From the NCBI GenBank assembly GCA_025667525.1, contig CM046874.1, positions 422,699,729 to 422,763,728 of the forward strand: 64,000 nt of DNA, given 5' to 3'. Below are positions 21,975 to 32,654 of the stretch, one piece after another (position 1 is the first letter of the stretch; the number at the start of each line of letters is the position of its first letter). The translations under genes and the position numbers were made by a program. A model generated the notes under the pieces. The model had not been told where the DNA came from. It was given only the letters and a program-made list of their open reading frames with translations, and did no database searches. This DNA is from Glebionis coronaria (lineage: Eukaryota > Streptophyta > Magnoliopsida > Asterales > Asteraceae).

Positions 21975-22276
21975 CCAATATCTATCTGGATATATTTCAA
22001 ATTGAAAAAAAAAAAGATCGAGGCTCTCCTCTCTCCTTATTTTTTAGCCAACACCATCAATAGAATTTTTCAGCTTGAATGGGTCAAAGACAAACATATG
22101 ATTAATAGAAGGAAAGGAGATCAGAAAAATAGGCGGACGACTTATAATGTAGGTCGGATGTTTCCGTGAGCAGTAAGCAGCAAATCCCCCTTATTTTGGG
22201 AAAGCTGGTGGCCGCGTGTGAATTATTTCAAGGCAAGGGTACGCATTCTTACTCATAGTATAGTACAAGTAAGGTT

Positions 22277-22349
22277 TGGTTATAGCAGGAATTGAACTTG
22301 CGACCATTAGGTTAAAAGCCCAATGCTCTACCAACTGAGCTATACACCA
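22277..22349 (-). pseudogene. trnK: tRNA-Lys(TTT) pseudogene, mitochondrial type
   Basis: On the minus strand the D-arm (TAGCTCAGTTGGTAGAGCA), the anticodon loop CTTTTAA with anticodon TTT and the T-arm (GGTCGCAAGTTCAATTCCTGC) are in order. The sequence resembles the native plant mitochondrial trnK and not the intron-containing plastid trnK. The acceptor stem is damaged: its outermost and third pairs are mismatched (5' TGG against ACC). I therefore call it a pseudogene. It marks the block as mitochondrial. Confidence 0.75.
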
Positions 22350-23180
22350 CAAAAAAGATGTAATAATAAATAAGGATTGGTACGGAAAACGTCTGGCCCG
22401 TCCTCTAGGCACCTTTAGAAGGCAGGGAGTGTGACAACGTACATGCTTCCCTTTACTTCATATCATAGGGCCTTTTCATTAGTTTAAGGGTTTGGTGGCC
22501 CGAAATTGACTTGGCTTCGCCAAAAGGCCTCATCTCAAAAGGCCTTGCTCGTGAGGCGTCCCTCTCGCGGTAGAGTTCTAAACCTCGCCTCACTTTTGTG
22601 ACATGCTATGTTTCCCCTCTCTATTCTAAAGTAAAGGTTGAGTCTCATGGGTCAGCTTATGGATCGTGGTCCCACACACTAATCCCTACAGGTGCCCATA
22701 GTAGGCCGGTCTCCCTACCTAAACTAATCATCATATTAATCCGTAAAGCAGAATGATGATTATCATATGAAGTAGCCATTCTCCTTTTAGTAGTTGAAAT
22801 ACTTTCTTCTGTCTAAATGCTTTATGTAATTCCTTTGATCAAATTTAGAGTAGCTCGTGGATGAACAGACTCGACAATCAATAAAAAGGTTCCGCTAACC
22901 AACTGATACCGTAGTAGAAGATTCGGCTAGTGATCCACCTCTCTATTTCCCAATAGAAAGAGTAATTCTATGAAAAATATCCTTTTTTTTTCTTCTTCAC
23001 ATATACAAGCTAAAACTACAACCAACAGGGTGGAAGTTATGTCTTTACAGTAACTCTCCTCTAATAGCGTAGGCCATTCTCCTCTATGTGTCTACAACTT
23101 AGGATTCTGTTGGAGCTGTGCTTATACAGCATGATGATGACAAAAAGAAGAGACCTTTGGACTAATTTAGCTAAGTTCCA

Positions 23181-23520
23181 TTAAAGAGCGTTTCCACGGG
23201 GTAGAACCTCCTTAGGGAATAAAAGGTTTTCATGAGATTGATCTTGAGTCGCCATCAAGCACGAATACCTTCATTTAAAAGAATATTTTGGTGTAGAAAG
23301 TCTCAAATTCAGGATCTTTCGTCACACGAACTTCTAGAGAAACAAAGTCATAGGCACGTAGGTTGAAGGCCAGACCGACTACTCCAAGAGCACTCATCCA
23401 TAAACCAGTTACTGGTAAAAATAACATAAAGACATGTAACCAACGTTTATTAGAAAAAAGAAACCCCGTAGATTTGTAACCAAAAGCGATTAGTAGTGAC
23501 CATTGAATAAGTTTCTTCAG
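23181..23520 (-). pseudogene. psbD: psbD 3' fragment (photosystem II D2 protein), plastid-derived
   Basis: About the last 113 codons of D2. Visible stretches are [32 protein letters not shown] and [10 protein letters not shown], followed after a shift by the natural C-terminal end; the stop is at 23181-23183. Lesions are a one-base shift in a T-run near 23455, a frame break after FYTK near 23285 and a Trp codon changed to TGA. The 5' edge at 23520 abuts matR-like sequence on the opposite strand. Confidence 0.88.
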
Positions 23521-23766
23521 TTTGACGTGTCCTACTACAGGTGTCGCGACAACCTTTACCACGTTCGATCGATTGTCGACCACCAGATTCGTTGGTCTGA
23601 AATATTCACCCTGGCACACAAGCACAAATCCTCGGTGCGGAATATAATCTCAAAGTACTCCAAAGACTCAAATAAAGTAAATAAAGAAGGTGGTAAGACC
23701 CTTGCAGAGTTCCCCAACAGTGTAGAGCTTGGGAAGCTCGGACCCGGTCAGATTCCGAACAATTAG
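23521..23766 (+). pseudogene. matR: Probable matR C-terminal fragment (mitochondrial maturase)
   Basis: matR is encoded in a nad1 intron of plant mitochondria and helps splice group II introns. About 80 codons are open to a stop at 23766. The stretch [20 protein letters not shown] has the form of maturase domain X, and EGGKTLAEFPNSVELGKLGP follows. The 5' part of the gene is missing at the junction with psbD. The identification is from memory of the family, without an alignment. Confidence 0.55.
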
Positions 23767-24559
23767 ATAGCACCATAAGACTTTAAGGCAATCATAGGGA
23801 ATGATATCTCTCTATTAAGGAGTTCAGGATCAAACCCTACGTATAATCACCTGTTTTGTTTAGGGTCTGATTGATTCCGTTCTGATTGATACCACCAGGA
23901 GGGGGAAAACAGAATTCCAAAGAATACAAAAAGTTGAAAAAATGCCTTTATATCCAACGAATGAAACATTCCAGATATGAAAAAGATTATTTTTTTGGTT
24001 CAATCTATAGTCCCATATAAGAAAATAGTCTTAGCAGAGTGCATGGATGAGACGCCGGGGACGGTGCCCCTTCCTTTGTAGGTACTACGGGCTAGCCCAA
24101 ACCTTTAGACAGATTTGGGCTAAGCAAGTTTATACGCCTTCACAGCCCCTACTTCAATTAAGGGAAGATTTCCTTTATTAGTAAAGGGGTCTAGCTTAAG
24201 ATGTTAGATGAAGGATAAATGAAACCCTTGTCTTGTAATCAATTAATTTGAGTGATTTGGAAGGTTTTGAAACTAGTTTAATGGTGGTTTTATGTAACTC
24301 CTCATCGCCATAGCAAAAGAAGGAAGGAGAAATGTTTGAAAAAGTGTAAAATAATAAAACCCAGATTATTGTAGGCATAGTAAGGTGCGACTCATTATCA
24401 ATAATGAACCGCCATATACCCCTACGCTATTTATGAGCCGCGGACAGAACGTATGTTTTGTCCGTGAATACGAAAGAAATTTTCAAACCAAGTTTTTCCA
24501 AAATACTTAAAACATATATTAATCCTTTTTGAAAATTATTGGACCACTTCAAGTCTAAG

Positions 24560-25466
24560 TGTTGGGTCAGTATTTATTGACCCTGAAGCAACTCTAGGAT
24601 TTGAATATAAAATCCCCCTAAGTGTTTCATGCTCAGCAGTAAGGCCAGTCTGTTGAAGGATGACCAGAGGAACAAAGTTCCTACTGAAGACTTTATAACT
24701 GAAGAAAGTTCAGCAATCCCGTTCTAGTTAAATTAGAAGACAAAGGAGTCTTCGCTTTAAATACTAGGTGGTCTAGTTGCTGAAGAACAAGGACTGAAGA
24801 AGGGCTTTCAATTCAGTTTGGTTTGACAATACCAAACTGAATGATGTCGATCTCCTCTAGGATACTGAAGACTCTTCTGTATTCTGATGGTTTGCATTAG
24901 GCAAGAAAAGATAACTTTAAGTCAAAGTAGGTTGCTTGTATAATTAGATATAAGTACAACCTTTATCTTTTCTAGAATAGTTTAATATGTACTTTGTACT
25001 GTTTATCCAGCATGGGCATCACCCACTAGATAAACCCATGCATTGAAACATGCAAATGAAAACCCTAGATTACACTGCCTATAAAAGGAGTGTACATTGG
25101 GAGAGAAAGGGTTAACCAATACAAGAGATTAAACTCTGGAAAACCTTTCTCTCTCGATACCAACTAAACCATATAGCCAAGATGCATATGAACGTTTAGA
25201 TTGGAGCTTAGACTTTAACTTTGGTTAGATGTTTAAGTAGAGGAGATCACAAGCCATTGTCATTCAACCACTTTGTTATTCCACAAACAAAGTGGGTTAA
25301 AGATTCTTTATTTGATTCTAATAGAAGTCTATACGTTGAAAAGTTATTGGTATTGTTGTTTTAATTGTTCATAGTTCTTATCTATTGTTAAAACAACACA
25401 CTTGAGTCGTAGTAAAGAGTTATTACTTAAGGTTAATAAGTAATAACGAATTACAAGGGACCAACA
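24560..25466 (+). repeat. 5' LTR of element C
   Basis: 907 bases, TGTTGGGTCAG ... GGGACCAACA. A hairpin at its start (24564-24583) has arms GGGTCA/TGACCC. The TATA box is TATAAAAGG at 25080-25088. It contains the uninterrupted site (GTTAAATTAGAAG) where element E entered the other LTR. Confidence 0.95.
25080..25088 (+). promoter_or_regulatory. TATA box of the element C 5' LTR
   Basis: TATAAAAGG; the 3' LTR keeps the same box at 54597-54605. Transcription would begin near 25110. Confidence 0.6.
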
Positions 25467-25468
25467 AG

Positions 25469-25480
25469 TGGTATCAGAGC
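25469..25480 (+). other. Primer binding site of element C (tRNA-iMet)
   Basis: TGGTATCAGAGC, the standard copia PBS complementary to initiator tRNA-Met, two bases after the LTR. Confidence 0.95.
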
Positions 25481-25548
25481 AGTTTGATTAGCTAAACTCT
25501 TATTTTTTTAAACTGCTCATTTAAAAGTTTTCAAATCAAGATCTAAAA

Positions 25549-26496
25549 ATGGCTCAAGTTATACCACAAACCCTAGAATACAGGGGTGGCCAACTCAATG
25601 CTGCTCCTGTATTAGAGGTAGCAAATTTTACAAATTGGAAGAAAAGGTTTCTTGTCCACATGGTTGGAATTGAACCTCAATTTCTTGGAATCATTGAAAA
25701 TGGTCCTTTTGTTCCCATGGTTGGGGACAATAGAAAACCTGAAGCACAATGGACTGCTGATGAGAGAAAAGCTGCTAACCTAGATCAGCGTCTCAAAAGT
25801 CTCATCATGTATGTGCTTCCAGATGACCAAATGAAATCTATTGTAAATTGAAAAACAACCAAAGATACATGGAAGGACCTTATTCTTTACCATGAGGGAC
25901 CCTCTGATGTGAAGGAAACAAGAATCATGGATTTAAAGCTTCAATACAACACCTTCAAGCACAAAGAAGGGGAAACCCTCACACAGACATTCACCAGATA
26001 CAAAGCACTGATGAATGAACTTATGAATGATGGTGTTGAGCTTTCAAAACTTAAAATCAACACAGTTTTTGTTAATGCATTTCCAAAAAAGTGGCTCAGT
26101 TTCTGTCAAATCTTGAGAAATGCTAATCACATTAAAGATTGTGATCTAACCTCTCTTTTTGGGAAACATAAATATGAAGAAAACCTAGTTGACAGGATTT
26201 ATGATGGCTCAAGCAAGAGTAAAGCATTAACCATTGCTACACCCTTGTCCACAACCTTCTTCAGTGAGGTTGTCATTCAAGACTACCAAGATAGACCTGA
26301 TGATGAGGAAGATACTAGAACTAGTGAGGAATATCTGAATGACCTCAAATAGGAATTTCATGAAAGAGCACTTCTGGCCAAGTCTAGAAGGTTCTTTAAG
26401 AAAGGAGGCAAGTTCTCTAGATCCACAAAAGTTTCAGTTGACACAGAATGCTACAAATTTGGAAAGATTGGTCACTATGCTAGGGATTGTTATTAA
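25549..26496 (+). pseudogene. Element C Gag, interrupted by stops
   Basis: Starts MAQVIPQTLEYRGGQLNAAP. A UBN2-type Gag domain covers about the first 220 codons (FTNWKKRFLVHMVG, TLTQTFTRYKALMNELMNDG). One frame continues across stop codons at 25849, 26350 and 26494. The zinc knuckle at about 26448-26490 reads CYKFGKIGHYARDC; the second Cys of a CX2CX4HX4C knuckle has become Phe (TTT, one base from TGT). Protein from this copy could not bind RNA normally even if the stops were read through. Confidence 0.85.
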
Positions 26497-27780
26497 AAAC
26501 ATCTCTCCCTTCCTATTCCTCACCAGCTCAATCAAGACCATCTGGTCAATTATCATTTCAACCAAAACAAATTGCTTCTACTTCATTTCAGTAAAACAGG
26601 GTTGAAATTCGACCAACAAAAGACTTTGAGGCCAAATACTGAGAAATTAAAGCTAGACTGACCCTCATGAGAACTGAAAGTTCTTCTTCCAAGGCCCCCA
26701 AGCAAGACAAGAACAAAGGACTTGTTTCTGAAGCTTATGAATGAGATGAAGAAGATGTTTCTTCAGATGATGATGAATTGGTTAATGTGAAAGTGCTGAT
26801 GGCACTTGCTGATGATGAAGGGGCTAACTCCAATGTTGTAGCCAGAGAAAGTGCCATCAATGGTGAATGGGTCACTATCACAATAAAAAAGGTACAGACT
26901 CTTCTTGAATTAGAAGATAAAGATGACATTAAATTTGTCTTTGATTACCTGTGTATTGATCAAAAATTAGTTGAAGAACAAAGAAACAATTTGCTTGAAA
27001 AATTTCATAAACTTGTTCTAAAACTTGAAGATTTTGAAAGTAAGCAAATAGAGCTAAAAGAAGCTAAACTTAATATTCTTACTTTTCAACAATTGAACAG
27101 AGAAATTTTGGAGGAAAATAACTCCCTAAGAGTTTAACTAAAAGAAGCAAAAGATATTGTTAAATCTTGGCTTAGAAACTCTGATACGGTAAATCAATGC
27201 ATAAATGAACAAATTCCTGCTCAAAAGAGGAAAATGCTTGGTGCTGAAGGATCCTCCAGCACCAACTCTATTGTCTTTGTCAAAGCCTCAAATGAGGATG
27301 GTAGCTCGATCCCTAACATTGTAAGGTCAGGTGAAGAGAATTTACCTAATCATAACACTGGACGAATCCTTCATCCTGAGTTTCAAGCAAATGCTGACTC
27401 TTCAGCACTTGTTGAGTCCTCAGTCACTGAGGATGACTCAAATGATGATTTGGAGAATGAAGTAAGTACCCCACTTCCTCCTTTGGAGAAGTTGGTTGGT
27501 GCTGAACCCTCTACTGGTCCAAAATCAATCCAGTCAATCATCAAGTCTCACACCACACACAAGGGTAGTTCTTCCAAACATGTCAAAATTGACACTTCAA
27601 AGAACTCTTCAGCTCCTGTTGAAGGTTCACATATGGGAACTACCACTTCAGTTTCAACAAATAAACTAAAGAATGCTAGATCTGAGGATGATGAGTGAAT
27701 GTCTCTTGTCATACAAGAGCTCAATGATCTCAAAATGCAACTCAGGCAGCAGCAAACACCAACTCGGTTCAGAGATGAAC
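26497..27780 (+). pseudogene. Element C Gag-pol linker with coiled coil
   Basis: Open pieces at 26778-27137 and 27234-27698 are rich in Glu, Lys and Ser. The first (LVEEQRNNLLEKFHKLVLKL) has heptad spacing and is probably a coiled coil. The second is Ser/Thr/Asp-rich and probably disordered. A stop at 27135-27137 and a frame change before 26778 separate them from Gag. SIRE-type elements carry a long region of this kind; I infer it belongs to the polyprotein. Confidence 0.65.
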
Positions 27781-28302
27781 CTTAAGACTCTCCTCATTTA
27801 AAAGTACAAGACACAATTTAAAAGGGCTTGTGATTTATGTGGTCTAAACAACCATCTCACTGAAACTTGCCTAAGAGTGATTTATTGTACTAAATGTGAG
27901 AGGACTGATCATCACACTTGTGAACATACTCAGTATATGCTGGCCAAAACTAGTGCTGATGCTCACAATACTGAAGCATCTCATTCCAGGCAAAATATGC
28001 CTTTCCCACCATGCATTCATTGTGGTATGGGCAATCATGACTCAAATGGCTGCTACTATTACTCTGTTTGTAATATTTGTGGAAGTTGTGACCATGACAC
28101 CCATGGACATAATCGAATCATCTCACTCAGAAGAGGTATTAAACTAAGAAACCCAAACTCTATCACCAAATGTTGTGAAACTTGTGGAAGCAATTTCCAC
28201 ACTACATCTGATCACAACCATATAGAGTGGTTCAGAAGAGGTGAAGTCCTCCAGGCTAAGAAAGCAAAAGCTATTCAGACCTCTTCTCCTTCTTCTGAGT
28301 AA
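27781..28302 (+). pseudogene. Element C zinc-finger array between gag and protease
   Basis: An open piece of 141 codons (27877-28302) with four knuckle-like units: CTKCERTDHHTCEH, CIHCGMGNHDSNGC, CNICGSCDHDTHGH and CETCGSNFHTTSDH. The spacing is close to CX2CX3-4HX4-5(C/H). A fifth may lie just upstream (CGLNNHLTETC at about 27837-27870). All metal ligands of units 1-4 are present. It ends at a TAA, 120 bases before the protease active site. The array probably binds nucleic acid; that is inference from the spacing. Confidence 0.75.
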
Positions 28303-28389
28303 TCACACACACCCTCCACCTTCCAGATCTAAAACCCCTACCCAACAAAGGTGGGTTTCAAAACAAAACTGACCATTTCCTTAACTTGT

Positions 28390-28699
28390 GTAGTGTGATC
28401 TTAGGAAGCCTATTTGGTACCAGGATAGTGGCTGCTCAAGGCATATGACTGGCACCAAACGTTATATGCACAAGTATAAGGAGGAACAAGGTCCTAAAGT
28501 TGTTTTTGGTGATAACTTATCAGCTACTACTAAAGGATTTGGTTCAGTAAAATGCAATGGTATAGTTTTCTCAAGGGTAGCATATGTCAATGGATTAAAG
28601 GACAACCTCATCAGCATAAGTCAACTTTGTGATGCAAAGTATCTTGTGCTGTTTGATGACAAAAAGGTACAATCTTCAACTCTAGTAAGGAAATTGTGA
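28390..28699 (+). pseudogene. Element C aspartic protease
   Basis: The protease cuts the polyprotein. The active site is DSGCSRHMTG at about 28425-28454 (DSG in place of the DTG of many families, normal in this group). The flap and C-terminal part (VKCNGIVFSRVAYVNGLKDN, LISISQLCD) follow. The frame ends at TGA 28697-28699, where the integrase frame starts in another phase (28696), so a frameshift separates the two. Confidence 0.8.
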
Positions 28700-29922
28700 T
28701 GATTGCTCCCAGAGTCAAAGATGTTTATGTCATGAGCATGAACTCTACTCATGAGACATGCTTCTTTGCTAAAGCTTCCAATATTACCAACTGGCTTTGG
28801 CATAAGAGGCTCTCACATCTCAATTTTAAAACAATTACTCTGCTGGCAAAACAAAATCTTGTTATTGGTCTTCCTTCACTTGTCTATTCCAAGGACAAAC
28901 CATGCTTAGCATGTGAAAAAAGGAAGAATCATAGGGCCAGTTTCAAAACAAAGCAAACTTTCTCAATCAAAGCAAGTCTTCATTTGCTTCACATGGACTT
29001 ATTTGGCCCAGTATCACCTAGGGCTATTTGTCATATAAAATATACACTTGTCATTATTGATGAGTACTCTAGGTACACCTGGTTATATTTTATGACAAAG
29101 AAAAGCCATGCACCAGATGCCATTATGTCTTTCATCAAAAGAGTTGAAAATCAAAATGACACTCGTGTCAAACAACTCAGAACTGGCAATAGCACTAAAT
29201 TCAGAAATCACACACTTATCAAATTCTGTGATGACAAAGGAATTTCCCAAAAATTCTCATCTCCTTACACACCTGAACAAAATGGTGTGGCTGAAAGAAG
29301 GAACAGAGCTTTGATTGAAGCATCAAGGACAATGCTTGCTGGATATGCTCTCTCTAAGCATTTTTGGACTGATGATGTAGCCACAACTTGCTACACTCAA
29401 AATAGATCCATCATTATGAAGAGACACATGAAGACTCCCGATGAAGTCTTCAGGGGGAGAATTCCAAACATCTCATTCTTACATATGTTTGGGTGTCTAG
29501 TATTAAATCACAATCACAAGGATCACCTTGGAAAGTTTGATGAAAAAACTGATGATGGTTACTTTCTTGGATACTCTCTAGTATCTAAAGCATACAGAGT
29601 ATTCAACACAAGAAGAAAATATATTGAAGAAACCTATCACATCACATTCAATGAGAGTTCTGAAGCTCTCAAATTTACAAATCCATCAGATGATCAACTT
29701 CATATTCATGAATCTCACAATTATCCATCTGATGAATTTCAACATTATGAGCCTTCTCAAAGATATCAAACAAGCAACTCAGTCCCTCATATTGATCCAT
29801 TTGAAGATATGACAAGTCCTAAAAAAGGAAATCCTTCAGTATCACATACTGATGGCTGTCAATTAAATATTGATCAGTCTCAAAATGATCAAAATGATCA
29901 GCAAGACAACATAAATGACTAA
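28700..29922 (+). pseudogene. Element C integrase, catalytic Asp lost
   Basis: An open piece of 408 codons. The GAG-pre-integrase zinc part shows WLWHKRLSHLNF and CLACEKRK. The first catalytic Asp is in LLHMDLFGP and the Glu is in PEQNGVAERRNR. The second catalytic Asp, expected in a [RS]xDNGTEF context, is replaced: this copy reads LRTGNSTKF, so Asp became Gly (one base). Integrase from this copy would be inactive. The C-terminal segment after about 29680 is Ser/His/Asp-rich. The frame ends at TAA 29920. Confidence 0.87.
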
Positions 29923-30087
29923 AATGGTTAGTTTCAAAACAATCAGCATGCTGACACACATGATTAAAATGATCAATCATATGAAGCTTTTGATGAACAA
30001 TATGAGCCCCTTGCTCAAAGCTCTCCTACCATCTCTAGAGAATTAGGTATTGGATATGTTGCTTCTGACCAAGAAGGAAGCCCTCCA

Positions 30088-31200
30088 TTGATTGAACCTT
30101 TGTCCATTGAATATCCTTCAGTTGACACTAGAGATAATCCAAATCCAATTCCATGTCATGGACTTGAAAGTTCTAGCTCTAATCATGATACCAGTGCCTA
30201 TTCTCCAGCTCCACAAAAATCTTGGACTAAAAATAGTCACATACAACTGGTAAACATAATAGGCAATCCTGGTGAAGGTAGAGTCACTAGATCTATGGCA
30301 AAGAAACTGAGCGCTGCTTCATCTAGAGAATGCCTCTGTGCAAATTTTCTTTTAGAAATTGAACCTACAAAGGTTTCTAAAGCACTCACACACCCTGGAT
30401 GGGTGGATGCCATGCAAGAGGAACTCAATCAATTTGAAAGAAACAAAGTCTAGAAATTGGTTCCTCTTCCGTATGGTAAATCAACCACTGGCACCAAATG
30501 GGTTACAAGCTCAAAAGAGATGAAACCAATGTCGTGACCAAAAATAAAGCTAGGCTGGTGGCCCAAGGATTCAATCAAGAGCGTGGTGTTGATTTTGATC
30601 AAACCTTTTCTCCAGTTGCACGGATGGAAGCAATACGAATCTTCCTTGCTTATGCTACTTACATGAACTTCATCATCTACAAAATGGATGTCAAAAGTGC
30701 ATTCCTAAATGGTGACCTAAAATAAGAAGTTTATGTTACACAGCCTCCTGGCTTTGAGAGTAGTAAATACCCAAATCATGTCTACAAGCTTTACAAAGCT
30801 TTGTATGGACTAAAGCAAGCTCCAAGAGCATGGTATGAAACTCTCTCAACATTTCTCATTGAATATAAGTTTGTTAGAAGAAAAATAGATAGCACCTTGT
30901 TTATCTATAAATCTAAAACTAACACCATTCTGGTACAAATTTATGTGGATGACATCATCTTTGGTTCAACAAGCTTGAAACTTTGCAAACAATTTTCTAA
31001 GCTTATACCAGCAAGTTTGAGATGAGTATGATGGGAGAACTCACATACTTCCTTGGTCTTCAGATTAAACAATCTGACCAAGGCATCTCCATCAATCAAG
31101 AAAAACATGTCAAGGATCTGTTGAAGAATTATGATATTAATTGTGCTTCAGTGAAGACCCCAATGGTACCCTTAAAAACTTAGGACCTGATCTTAATGGA
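30088..31200 (+). pseudogene. Element C reverse transcriptase, broken
   Basis: Pieces in order: the RT N-terminus (THPGWVDAMQEELNQFERNK) up to a stop at 30451; [33 protein letters not shown] up to a TAA near 30722; ALYGLKQAPRAWYE and the catalytic YVDDIIFGS near 30943-30969; then a frameshift near 31020 and YFLGLQIKQSDQGISINQ. Active-site residues are intact, but at least two stops and two frameshifts are seen. Confidence 0.87.
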
Positions 31201-31831
31201 TAATCAGTCAATGAGACTCAGTATAGAGGTATGATTGAGTCACTCATGTACTTAACTGCAAGCAGGCCTGACATTCAGTTCTCTAAATGCCTTTGTACAA
31301 GATACCAAGCAGATCTAAAGGAATCACGCCTTATTGCTAAAAGAGAATCTTCAGATACCTAAAAGGTAACCTAGTCTAGGTCTTTGGTACCCCAAATCCT
31401 CAGGTGGCAAACTTGTGTGTTGGAGTGCTAAAAAGCAACAAACAGTTGCCATGTCTTCAGCAGAAGCTGAATATGTGGCAGCTGCTGGATGTTGAGACAA
31501 TGTTCTTTGGATGAAAAGCCAACTGGCGGATTATGACATAGAATATGAAAAGGTACCAATCTTTTGTGATAACACTAGTGCTATTGCAATATCCAACAAT
31601 CCAGTCCTTCACTCAAGAACAAAACACAATGATATCCGATATCACTTTATCAGAGATCACATTGTGAAAGGGGACATTGAATTACATTACATCCCCATTG
31701 AGTATCAATTGGCTAATATCTTCAACAAACCACTGGATGAACCAACTTTCAAAAGATTGATAATTGAGCTTGGTATGTTGAACATTGATGATACAAAACC
31801 TGAACTTTCATCATTCACTAAAGAAGCTTGA
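31201..31831 (+). pseudogene. Element C RNase H
   Basis: The RNase H domain: Glu in AMSSAEAEYVAAAGC, a stop (TGA) right after that motif near 31494, then IFCDNTSAIAISNNPVLHSR with its Asp, and TKHNDIRYHFIRDH. The natural C-terminus of pol is at 31831. Another frame break lies near 31350-31400. Confidence 0.85.
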
Positions 31832-32592
31832 AGGTTCCGCATTTCATAAAAGATTTTGATTAATGTCTAGGAGCAGTGCCTGAGTAAAGGAGTGTGCAAT
31901 GTCATGTGTTTATGTCACTTTATATGATTGTGTGTATGATGTTTTGTCGCCTTATCTGATTCACCGAAGCTGAACAAATGATCACCAGTCATCAAAAGGT
32001 TCCTTCAGCAATGCTGAACAAAATTTTAATACAATTGAGTAGCTAGGCCTGAGTAGAGGAGCGTGCAATTTCATATGTCTTGTTCACTTATGTGAACATG
32101 TATATGGGGTTTTGTCGCCTCATCTGATGCACTGAAGCTCACAAGTATTGCCATCAGCTTTAGCAAATCTGAGCAACAGCATTTAAAACCAATCAATCAT
32201 GTGATTCAAAGGAGTTAATGGCATTAAATTTCTTGAGAATAAATACAAAACATTCTTTCAAAAGGTTTCAATTGTTTATCTAGGAAATATCAAGCGTCTA
32301 TATCACAGTCAACAACTTTCTGACACAATGAGGCGTTTCACTGTTCAATGTAACAGAAAATCATCACTTTTTCAGAACATTAATGAGAGAGTTTGTGCCA
32401 TTTGTTCAAAAGAAAACCTAAAAGTATCATTGTCTTTTCAAATGTCTTACAAACTTTGACAAATCAGTTTAAAGTGTTTACATATATATCTTTTGAAGAT
32501 TGAAGATTCATATCATTTGCAAAAGCTTTCAAAAAAACACACACAACTCTCTCTCTCTCTATTTCAAAAGTAAACATACAAAACAAATATCA
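31832..32592 (+). repeat. Spacer after element C pol with an internal duplication
   Basis: About 760 bases with no gene. A segment of about 100 bases starting gcctgagta(a/g)aggag and including ttttgtcgcct is present at 31878 and again at 32047 (period about 169). The rest is AT-rich, ending with a CT-repeat before the env-like ORF. Confidence 0.6.
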
Positions 32593-32654
32593 ATGGCTTC
32601 TAATTCATATTCACAACCACAAGAGGTTGACATGTTAACTATCCCATTGAGGAC
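32593..32654 (+). pseudogene. Start of the element C env-like third ORF, cut by element D
   Basis: ATG at 32593 begins MASNSYSQPQEVDMLTIPL. The ORF is interrupted by the insertion of element D after AGGAC (32650-32654) and resumes at 39592. Confidence 0.7.

Larger units (their letters stand above)
20686..24480. other. Organelle-derived DNA (NUMT with plastid pieces), right part
   Basis: Continues the block interrupted by element B. It carries a truncated psbA with its promoter (minus), a mitochondrial-type tRNA-Lys (minus), the 3' end of psbD (minus) and a probable matR end (plus). Mixed mitochondrial and plastid content suggests a mitochondrial segment that already held plastid insertions before moving to the nucleus. 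Stretches between the named genes (20686-21132, 22000-22270, 22350-23180, 23770-24480) look like mitochondrial intergenic DNA, and I identify nothing further in them. The right limit is approximate. Confidence 0.7.
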
